A stretch of DNA of 11,544 nucleotides. It comes from Spirochaetia bacterium. GTDB lineage: Bacteria > Spirochaetota > UBA4802 > UBA5550. Every line of letters starts with the position of its first letter. Position 1 is the stretch's first letter. The DNA lies in assembly GCA_031289575.1 (NCBI GenBank), contig JAITPE010000064.1, positions 1 through 11,544 on the forward strand, in the 5' to 3' direction. Shown piece by piece: positions 1 to 4,967 of this stretch. The notes under the pieces are model-generated. The model did not search any database and was not told the origin of the DNA. It worked only from the letters and a program-made list of their open reading frames with translations. The position numbers were made by a program, and so were the translations under genes.

Positions 1-2
1 AA

Positions 3-176
3 AATGAAAACAAAAAAGGAGATATTGAAAAAATCGTGAAAAAGGCTACTGCAAGACAATTATGGATCTCTTTAATTTATTATCAATTAGGCTGCGATAA
101 CAAATATTGTTTTTTGGTACTTCCCGCTTTTGCAGCCGCACCGCGCTATGCAAAGCAGGATAAGGGCAAAACATGA
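3..176 (+). CDS. Partial open frame of unknown function, 3' end only
   Basis: An open frame runs from the left edge of the window (no stop before it) to a TGA at 174-176, giving about 57 residues. Its TGA overlaps the ATG of the next ORF as ATGA (173-176), the usual sign of a translationally coupled pair, and this is the main reason to list it. The only in-frame alternative start in its first half is a GTG at 36-38. From there the product would begin with a basic stretch (KKATAR), then a hydrophobic segment ending in LGC (codons 87-95). That loosely resembles a lipoprotein signal, but the residue three before the Cys is Gln, which is unusual. A second apolar stretch (FLVLPAFAAAP) follows. I do not recognise the protein. 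It could be the C-terminus of a gene lying outside the window, a tiny lipoprotein, or non-coding leader. The sequence is AT-rich compared with the minus-strand genes. Confidence 0.3.
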   Translation, partial: NENKKGDIEKIVKKATARQLWISLIYYQLGCDNKYCFLVLPAFAAAPRYAKQDKGKT

Positions 177-517
177 AGGAAATATCACTTTTTGACGGGC
201 TCTGGCGCAATAGCGGTCTTTTTCTAACAGCCATTCTTTTTGAAAATACCAAGTTTACATTTTCTCAAACCGCCGCCGGTTCCGATTACAAGGTTAATAT
301 ATGCCATGGCGATTTTTCTTACACCAAACGGCAATTGACCCTGCATGTAAAAAAACTAATCATATTGGATGTGGTGGTATTTGAAGAAGACTATCCATTC
401 AAAGTGGTTTGCTCTTACAGTATTAAAGAAAATATGCTTTATATAAAGGGCGTTAAAATAGATTCTATTTTTTATGTGGGTTCTCAGGATTCTTTCGAAA
501 TGACTCTGGCCCTATAA
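173..517 (+). CDS. Small lipocalin-like beta-barrel protein (hypothetical)
   Basis: This 114-residue ORF starts at an ATG preceded by AAGGG (163-166 region), a plausible ribosome site, and overlaps the upstream frame by ATGA. The residue pattern resembles small lipocalin-like domains common in spirochaete and Bacteroidetes lipoproteins: an opening GLWRN (9-13), a strand pair around FTF (28-30), then GDFSYTKRQLTLHV (46-59), and a later YSIKENMLYIKGV (82-94). These are the alternating 'gives a signal, is a tight turn, LTL / L-I-G' strands of that fold. No signal peptide or lipobox is present in this frame, although relatives are usually exported, so it may be the body of a lipoprotein whose leader has been lost or frameshifted. 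GC of 1-517 is about 36%, lower than the neighbours. Function and ligand are unknown. It could also be a decayed copy. The fold assignment is by eye only. Confidence 0.5.
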   Translation: MKEISLFDGLWRNSGLFLTAILFENTKFTFSQTAAGSDYKVNICHGDFSYTKRQLTLHVKKLIILDVVVFEEDYPFKVVCSYSIKENMLYIKGVKIDSIFYVGSQDSFEMTLAL

Positions 518-527
518 CTAACGTTAG
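518..527. repeat. 10-base perfect palindrome CTAACGTTAG between convergent genes
   Basis: The sequence CTAACGTTAG begins directly after the lipocalin-like ORF's TAA (515-517) and contains the TAA of amrS (524-526, minus strand). It has no loop and no T tract on either side, so it is not a hairpin terminator. It may be chance or a small protein-binding site. Confidence 0.3.
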
Positions 528-1534
528 ATTGAAATAATTTGCTGCATCACTATATTGAGCTTAAAACCGCACTTCGCGCATACGCCCGGACTCTTTACAG
601 ATTTAATCTCCGCGGAAAATCCGCTGCGCTGTATTAAAAGCGTACCGCATGACGGACAGTATGTATCGTTTACTCTGCCGCCGCGCATATTGCCGCAGTA
701 AACATAGGGCAGGATTTCTGCCGCCTCCTCATAGACGCGCAGCATAAAATTTGTATCGGTCGGAGCGGCATCGTACTTCCATGCCGGAAAATAGCGCGAT
801 ATATGCCACGGGATCGACTCATCAATGGATTTAATGAAGGCAATAATTTTACGCATCTCCTCTATTGTGTCATTGATTCCGGGAACAATGAGTGTGGTAA
901 GTTCAATGTGGCAGCCCGCGCTGTGAGTTATCTCTATTGTTTTAATGACATCCTCCAAGCGGCCTTTATGAATTTTTCTAAAAGTATCGCTGTTGAATGT
1001 CTTGAGGTCGATATTCATTGCATCGGTGATTGTTAATATATCGCGGAGAGGCGCTTGGTTTATAAAGCCGTTTGTTACCAAAATATTTTTCAGTCCCTTT
1101 TGCCTTGCTATCGCGCCGGCATCGAGCAGGTACTCCGCCCAAATGCAGGGTTCCGAATATGTGTAGGCTATGCCGATTGAATCTTGGGCTTTTGCGGCGC
1201 GCACAAGCCCGGCCGGTTCAAGGAAAGATGTCTTGGCGGAGTTGTTCTGCGATATATTCCAGTTTTGGCAGTATGGGCATTTGAGATTGCACCCTATAGT
1301 TCCCACAGACAAAACAAAGCTGCCCGGGTAAAAATGGTAGAGAGGTTTCTTCTCTATAGGGTCCATGGCGATGGATGATACCCCGCCGTAAATTTTTGTA
1401 TAGAGCCTCTGATTGGAATTTGTGCGCGCGCCGCAGATTCCTGTTTCTCCCTCGCCTACAACGCAGTGATGCGGACAAAGAAGGCAGCGGATCTTATTGT
1501 CATGAATCTCGTAATAGCGCGCTTCCGCAGGCAT
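524..1534 (-). CDS. amrS: AmmeMemoRadiSam-type radical SAM enzyme AmrS
   Basis: The product is 336 residues. The radical SAM cluster motif CxxxCxxC is at C82-C86-C89 (GCNLKCPYCQN), so it should bind a 4Fe-4S cluster and cleave S-adenosylmethionine. An N-terminal Cys set (C17, C20, C24, C34) and a C-terminal ribbon (C293, C296, C319, C322) bracket the barrel and could hold further metal. TYSEP (125-129), VTNG (153-156), DAMNIDLK (171-178), IVPGIND (216-222) and HISRYFP (244-250) match the AmrS family, the radical SAM partner of the AMMECR1 and MEMO-like proteins. The reaction is unsettled as far as I know. Neither partner is in this window. The ATG lies 6 bases after the bactofilin stop, so the two are probably cotranscribed, and the only purine-rich ribosome site (GGAAG) sits in a small hairpin. 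Older annotation would call it a pyruvate formate-lyase activating enzyme, which is less likely given the extra Cys sets and the length. Confidence 0.9.
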   Translation of the reverse strand: MPAEARYYEIHDNKIRCLLCPHHCVVGEGETGICGARTNSNQRLYTKIYGGVSSIAMDPIEKKPLYHFYPGSFVLSVGTIGCNLKCPYCQNWNISQNNSAKTSFLEPAGLVRAAKAQDSIGIAYTYSEPCIWAEYLLDAGAIARQKGLKNILVTNGFINQAPLRDILTITDAMNIDLKTFNSDTFRKIHKGRLEDVIKTIEITHSAGCHIELTTLIVPGINDTIEEMRKIIAFIKSIDESIPWHISRYFPAWKYDAAPTDTNFMLRVYEEAAEILPYVYCGNMRGGRVNDTYCPSCGTLLIQRSGFSAEIKSVKSPGVCAKCGFKLNIVMQQIISI

Positions 1535-1550
1535 GGAAGTTTATTCTTCC
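1535..1550 (-). promoter_or_regulatory. Hairpin over the amrS ribosome binding site
   Basis: On the mRNA strand the bases just before the amrS ATG read GGAAG-AATAAA-CTTCC, a perfect 5-base-pair stem with a 6-base loop. The 5' arm is the best Shine-Dalgarno candidate and the loop holds the bactofilin TAA. A ribosome finishing bactofilin would open the stem, so this could couple amrS translation to bactofilin translation. The stem is short and may be chance. Confidence 0.3.
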
Positions 1551-1945
1551 GAGGCAGGCTTCTTTGTTCTTTTCTCGGCCGGTTTAATCATCTCACACCG
1601 GCCCTCAAAAACAACCCCGTCGGCTATTTTCAACTGCGAGGTTCTAATGTTGCCGTATAGCCTGCCGTTGGCATGAATCTCCAGCTTGTTTTCGGCCTCA
1701 ATATTCCCATAAACCGTTCCCTTTAAGATAACGGTCTTTACTTTTATGTTTGCCCTTACTTCGGCGCCCTCCTCCACAACAAGGTACCCGCCGTTTGTAA
1801 TCTCTCCGTCAAACTTTCCGTTTATCTGGAGAGATTTCGAGAATGACAGATCCCCGCTGAATTCGGTATCTTTCGCGAAAAGCGTTGTTATCATTCCGAT
1901 ATCGTATACCGGATTTCTGCTTACTTGAATAACCTTCTTAGTCAT
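1541..1945 (-). CDS. Bactofilin, polymer-forming cytoskeletal protein
   Basis: The product is 134 residues, a normal bactofilin size. The core (about 28-118) is a series of short beta-helix turns with spaced glycines: INGKFDGEI (41-49), GAEVRANIKVKTVILKGTVYGNI (60-82, seen as successive turns), then NGRLYGNI (93-100) and DGVVFEGR (109-116). The tail (120-134) is charged and disordered (KPAEKRTKKPASEE), also typical. Bactofilins self-assemble without nucleotide and organise envelope growth; in Leptospira a bactofilin affects helical cell shape. Location downstream of the mre/rod genes fits a shape role. The start is the ATG at 1945 with only a weak GGA upstream; an in-frame ATG at codon 18 (MITTLFAKD) is an alternative and would remove a poorly conserved leader. 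It is separated from the TPR gene by 45 bases that include a GC-rich hairpin. Confidence 0.88.
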   Translation of the reverse strand: MTKKVIQVSRNPVYDIGMITTLFAKDTEFSGDLSFSKSLQINGKFDGEITNGGYLVVEEGAEVRANIKVKTVILKGTVYGNIEAENKLEIHANGRLYGNIRTSQLKIADGVVFEGRCEMIKPAEKRTKKPASEE

Positions 1946-1972
1946 ACTATTGTCCGTTCACTGTTGTAGTTC

Positions 1973-1986
1973 CGGCGCGTACGCCG
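1973..1986 (-). promoter_or_regulatory. GC-rich intergenic hairpin without T tract
   Basis: Four bases after the TPR gene's TGA the mRNA strand reads CGGCG-TACG-CGCCG, a perfect all-GC 5-base-pair stem with a 4-base loop. It is followed by GAACTAC rather than a run of T, so it does not fit an intrinsic terminator. It could act as an mRNA 3'-end stabiliser, a processing boundary, or a weak pause between the TPR and bactofilin genes. Confidence 0.4.
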
Positions 1987-1990
1987 TTAG

Positions 1991-2212
1991 TCATTTTGTA
2001 GTCATAACAAAGGCGCCGTCCCAGTCTTCGGGAGGCGGATTTTTCATGTATTCCTTAACCCTTTGAAGATACAAAACCGATGGGCCGTCTTTAGGGTCAA
2101 CCTTTAAAGCGGACTTAAAAGATTCCGCCGCCGCCTGCCACTTGCGCTGCTTGTAAGCGGCAAGGCCTTCATTATAAAGCTTGAGCAATTCTTTTTTTTC
2201 GTTCGATAACAT
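1991..2212 (-). CDS. Small TPR protein resembling the C-terminal tail of class III cyclases
   Basis: The product is 73 residues. Residues about 9-42 form one TPR-like helical hairpin (LKLYNEGLAAYKQRKWQAAA, then FKSALKVDPKDGPS) with the usual small and aromatic positions. The rest (about 43-73) reads LYLQRVKEYMKNPPPEDWDG followed by AFVMTTK. That pattern, a single TPR followed by PPP-DWDG and a hydrophobic end, is one I associate with the C-terminus of many adenylate/guanylate cyclases and related signalling proteins. Here it stands alone with no catalytic domain. It has the strongest ribosome site in the window, AGGAGG five bases before the ATG, one base after the stop of the polyprenyl synthase gene. 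No signal peptide or membrane segment is seen, so it is likely a cytoplasmic protein-binding module. Partner and function are unknown. Confidence 0.82.
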   Translation of the reverse strand: MLSNEKKELLKLYNEGLAAYKQRKWQAAAESFKSALKVDPKDGPSVLYLQRVKEYMKNPPPEDWDGAFVMTTK

Positions 2213-2223
2213 TAGAGCCTCCT
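2213..2223 (-). promoter_or_regulatory. Strong ribosome binding site of the small TPR gene
   Basis: AGGAGG (2218-2223) followed by CTCTA and then ATG is a full-consensus site with near-ideal spacing. It fixes the start of the 73-residue TPR protein and suggests higher translation than its neighbours, most of which have weak or no visible sites. Confidence 0.7.
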
Positions 2224-2224
2224 G

Positions 2225-3193
2225 TTAAAAATCACGGTCTACTATAAACATCGCAATCTCCTCAAGAATCTTTCTGCTTTCCGATTCCGGAAAAGCCTTG
2301 AGAATAGCGAGAGATTCACCCACAAGTTTTTCGGCGGCGCTCTTTGAGTACGCGATGCCGCCCGATTCAATAACGCGTTTTTTTATTTGGTTCCATTTTT
2401 CAATATCAGGATTTTCCATGAGCGGAATAATTTCATTGTATTCGGACTCGGAGACGGCGTTCAAAAAATATATAAGCGGAAGCGTGATCTTGCCGTCCAT
2501 GAAATCATTGCCGCTGTCCTTTCCGGTATCCGCGCCGGCGACATCAAGCGTGTCGTCTATTATTTGGAAAGCCAACCCTGTTTTCAATCCAAAATTTCTT
2601 ATTTCCTCGCATTCAGCCGGAGAGAGCGCTCCCATAATGGCCCCTATTTTTGTACAGGTTCCCATGAAACGCGCGGTCTTAAGCTCTATTATATTGTAGT
2701 AGCGCTCCTCGTTTATTGCGTTAATATTTGAATACTGCAGTTGATACAGCTCGCCCTTTACCATGTCGCCGGTTCCCGAAACCATAACCGGAAATATTTC
2801 AGGTGTGCCGTATTTTATTGCCGCGTTAAGACCGGTTGTGTACATATAATCCCCGGCTAAAACAGCGGCTTTTTCGCCGAATTTTTTTGAAACGGCCAAA
2901 TCCCCGCGCCTAAAGAACGCCTGATCTATAATGTCATCATGAACGAGCGTAGCCGCGTGAACAATCTCGGCCGCCGCCGCCAATTCTATAATGCCCTCCG
3001 GTTCCCTGCCGTAAAGTTCCGATGTCAGGAGCACCATCGCGGCTCTTATTTTCTTTCCGCCTTTGGAAAACAGGTGGAGAGCCGCGTCGTCGAGCAGAGG
3101 AATTCCGGTGGAAAGCTGCTTTACTATGCTTTCATCAACACGGCCGAACTTCTCCAGCAAAGGAGCGGTTATTTCTTGAAGTGATTTCCCCAT
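2225..3193 (-). CDS. Long-chain trans-polyprenyl diphosphate synthase
   Basis: The enzyme adds isopentenyl diphosphate units to an allylic primer to make a long all-trans chain. The protein is 322 residues from the ATG at 3193. The first Asp-rich motif DDIID (86-90) and the second DDTLD (213-217) bind diphosphate through magnesium. GGKKIR (45-50) binds isopentenyl diphosphate and DGKITLPLI (233-241) is the conserved downstream block. The fifth residue before the first motif is Ala (A81), not Tyr or Phe; in this family that permits long products, so an octaprenyl/heptaprenyl-type synthase for a quinone side chain is more likely than a farnesyl or geranylgeranyl synthase. Exact chain length cannot be read. 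A TTG at 3203-3205, four codons upstream and overlapping the STAS stop by 8 bases, is an alternative start; neither has a clear ribosome site, so coupling to the STAS gene is likely. Confidence 0.92.
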   Translation of the reverse strand: MGKSLQEITAPLLEKFGRVDESIVKQLSTGIPLLDDAALHLFSKGGKKIRAAMVLLTSELYGREPEGIIELAAAAEIVHAATLVHDDIIDQAFFRRGDLAVSKKFGEKAAVLAGDYMYTTGLNAAIKYGTPEIFPVMVSGTGDMVKGELYQLQYSNINAINEERYYNIIELKTARFMGTCTKIGAIMGALSPAECEEIRNFGLKTGLAFQIIDDTLDVAGADTGKDSGNDFMDGKITLPLIYFLNAVSESEYNEIIPLMENPDIEKWNQIKKRVIESGGIAYSKSAAEKLVGESLAILKAFPESESRKILEEIAMFIVDRDF

Positions 3194-3197
3194 TTCA

Positions 3198-3539
3198 TCA
3201 ATCAAAGGTGGTCAAACATTCACGCTTTGAGTCAAATATTTCAAAAACTTTATCGAGCATTGTAGTCTGAAAGAGCCTCAACAGGTTCTCATTGACAATA
3301 ATAAGTTTGATATCACCATCGGTATCCTTAATTTTTCTCTTTTTGGCAACCAACGCGCCTAGAGCCGAACTGCATACATGCTTAACATTGATCATATCTA
3401 TGCATATATTGGTACGCCCTTCGTCAAGGCAGCCCTGAATACAGGATTCAAGCTCCTCGGACGCGTCCTGATCTATTCTTCCGTCAAGCGTAATTATTTC
3501 AACGCTATCGGCGTTATCGTTTCGTTCTCTTTTTATCAT
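3198..3539 (-). CDS. STAS-domain protein, anti-sigma-factor-antagonist-like
   Basis: The product is 113 residues and is a single STAS domain of the SpoIIAA/RsbV type: strand VEIITLDGRID (13-23), helix ASEELESCIQGCL (26-38), strand NICIDMINVKHV (44-55), then CSSALGALVAKKRKIK (56-71) and the strand IKLIIVNENLLRLFQ (near 76-90). In known members the loop before the helix is D-S-S-G, with the second Ser phosphorylated by an anti-sigma kinase. Here it is C56-S57-S58-A59, so the serines remain but the Asp is Cys and the Gly is Ala. This could weaken or change control by phosphorylation. No kinase, phosphatase or sigma factor gene is nearby. The start ATG at 3539 has GAGG about 10 bases upstream. 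The gene opens a sub-cluster after a 39-base gap from comF. Confidence 0.85.
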   Translation of the reverse strand: MIKRERNDNADSVEIITLDGRIDQDASEELESCIQGCLDEGRTNICIDMINVKHVCSSALGALVAKKRKIKDTDGDIKLIIVNENLLRLFQTTMLDKVFEIFDSKRECLTTFD

Positions 3540-3578
3540 TTCATATATACCTCTTTTATTAAGATAAAATGCGGCCTT

Positions 3579-4283
3579 TTATTTTTCAAGCCTTTTTATG
3601 CCCGCTCTGGCTACAGTGAGAGAAAAAACAGGATTAAAACCGCCGGCCTTGAGTACCCTCGCGCACTCATTGAGTGTCGCTCCGGTAGTAAAGACATCGT
3701 CCACAATAAGGACAGGGCACGGCTGAATAGCGTTCTTTTTCAGCTCATACTTGTCAAGGACATTAAGAAAGCGCTCGGTAAAACCAAGGCTCTTCTGCTT
3801 GCGGCCGCTCTCCTTTTCCTTTAGAAGATTCAGGTAGGGGCGGTTCCCCATGCGCGCGAGTTCCTTGGCTATTTCCTCCGACTGGTTAAATCCGCGCTTC
3901 CATTTTTTGCGCCCCGATGACGGCACCGCCGTAACGCAGAGAGCATTCTCAAGAACATCCGCCGCCCTTTCAAAGCAAAGAGCGGCTATGAGAGAGGCCA
4001 TGCGTTTCCTCGCGCCGAATTTATAGCCGGCAATCAATGCCTTAATCAGATCATCATACTCGGCAACAGAAATATTTTTATCAAAATATATATGGCGGCC
4101 AGAGCATATCTCACACTCGCCGGATACAATCTCCCCGGAGCATACAGGACAGGCGTCCGTGACATAGTTTATCTTTGCAAGGCATTCCGCGCAAAGATGT
4201 TTCTCTTCACGGCGCACCGGACGCCGGCACGATACGCACCATGAAGGAGATACAATATCCAGAATAGCGTTTAACGGGTTCAT
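3579..4283 (-). CDS. comF: ComF family phosphoribosyltransferase-like protein
   Basis: The 234-residue protein has two Cys pairs near the N-terminus, C16xxC19 with C31xxC34, and a second set C45xxC48 with C57xxC60, suggesting zinc ribbons. Then follow VPSSGRKKWKRGFNQSE (120-136), whose RGFNQ is the ComF/GntX signature, and the phosphoribosyltransferase loop VLIVDDVFTTGAT (191-203) with D195-D196. ComF-family proteins act in natural DNA uptake in Bacillus and Haemophilus (inner-side single-strand handling), and GntX in enterobacteria is a relative; the role in this organism cannot be inferred from sequence. The frame stays open upstream to 4358, but the start is set at the ATG at 4281-4283 because it overlaps the queC TGA by ATGA and because homologues begin just before the first Cys pair. 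The longer form would overlap queC by 79 bases. Confidence 0.9.
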   Translation of the reverse strand: MNPLNAILDIVSPSWCVSCRRPVRREEKHLCAECLAKINYVTDACPVCSGEIVSGECEICSGRHIYFDKNISVAEYDDLIKALIAGYKFGARKRMASLIAALCFERAADVLENALCVTAVPSSGRKKWKRGFNQSEEIAKELARMGNRPYLNLLKEKESGRKQKSLGFTERFLNVLDKYELKKNAIQPCPVLIVDDVFTTGATLNECARVLKAGGFNPVFSLTVARAGIKRLEK

Positions 4284-4966
4284 TCTTTGATGTATCTTGT
4301 CGGGTCGGGAATCATAGCCTCGGCAAACCCTTTTTTTCTTAGCATACAGCTGTCGCATGTGCCGCAGGCAGCTCCGCTTTCGTCCGGGTCATAGCAGCTA
4401 TGGGTCAGGCTGTAATCAAGTCCAAGGGCGCTGCCCAAAGAAATGATCGCGGCCTTTGTCATAGAGATGAGCGGAGTTTCTATCCGCGGCGGGTGTCCTT
4501 CTATGCCGGCCTTTGTTCCTTTCGCAGCCATGGCCGCGAAGGCTTCAAAAAATTCCGGGCGGCAGTCGGGGTATCCGCTGTAATCAAGCGCGTTTGCTCC
4601 TATGAATATAGTTTCGGCGCCTATTGATTCGGCATACGCGAGAGCGTATGATAGAAAGATTATGTTTCTCGCCGGAACATAGGTATCGGGAATCTCATCG
4701 GGCGTTATCACGCGGTTTTTGGGAATTTGAGCCTGCGATCCCCCGACTAAGGCTGTTTTAAATATTTCAGAGGGAATGTTTATTATTATGTGATTCCTGA
4801 TTCCAAGAAAGGCGGCTATTTTTTTCGCGGCGAGAATCTCCACGCTGTGGCGCTGGCCGTAATCAAACGTGAGCGCGGATAATTCGAAACCCTTGTCCGC
4901 GGCTGCCGCGGCGCTTGTGGCGGAATCCAAGCCGCCGCTTAATAGAACCACGGCTTTTTTACTCAT
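4280..4966 (-). CDS. queC: 7-cyano-7-deazaguanine synthase QueC
   Basis: QueC converts 7-carboxy-7-deazaguanine to preQ0 with ATP and ammonia, on the route to queuosine in tRNA. The 228-residue protein has the PP-loop SGGLDS (10-15), FDYGQRH (34-40), VPARN (97-101), GANALDYSGYPDCRPEF (123-139) and a zinc site C191, C201, C204, C207 in the family's CxxCxxC-type tail. All key residues are present. The start chosen is the ATG at 4964-4966, one base after the rodA TGA, giving the usual MxKKAVVLLSGG opening; an ATG 12 bases upstream (4976-4978) overlaps rodA. Neither has a clear ribosome site, so it is probably coupled to rodA. QueD, QueE and FolE are not in the window. The nearby radical SAM gene is not QueE. 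Confidence 0.93.
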   Translation of the reverse strand: MSKKAVVLLSGGLDSATSAAAAADKGFELSALTFDYGQRHSVEILAAKKIAAFLGIRNHIIINIPSEIFKTALVGGSQAQIPKNRVITPDEIPDTYVPARNIIFLSYALAYAESIGAETIFIGANALDYSGYPDCRPEFFEAFAAMAAKGTKAGIEGHPPRIETPLISMTKAAIISLGSALGLDYSLTHSCYDPDESGAACGTCDSCMLRKKGFAEAMIPDPTRYIKE

Positions 4967-4967
4967 A

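Noticed and set aside
46..252. A 68-codon minus-strand open frame at the left edge
   Set aside because: It runs antisense to the lipocalin-like ORF start and the coupled frame upstream; no domain or ribosome site seen.
524..1534. Pyruvate formate-lyase activating enzyme or QueE
   Set aside because: The N- and C-terminal Cys sets, YTYSEP, DAMNIDLK and HISRYFP blocks and the 336-residue length fit AmrS; QueE is shorter and lacks these.
3378..3824. A 148-codon plus-strand open frame across the STAS and comF genes
   Set aside because: Antisense to two well-supported genes, no ribosome site or domain seen, crosses their intergenic gap.
4284..4358. Longer comF start giving 259 residues
   Set aside because: It would overlap queC by 79 bases and add a leader without family similarity; the ATGA overlap start at 4283 is more natural.
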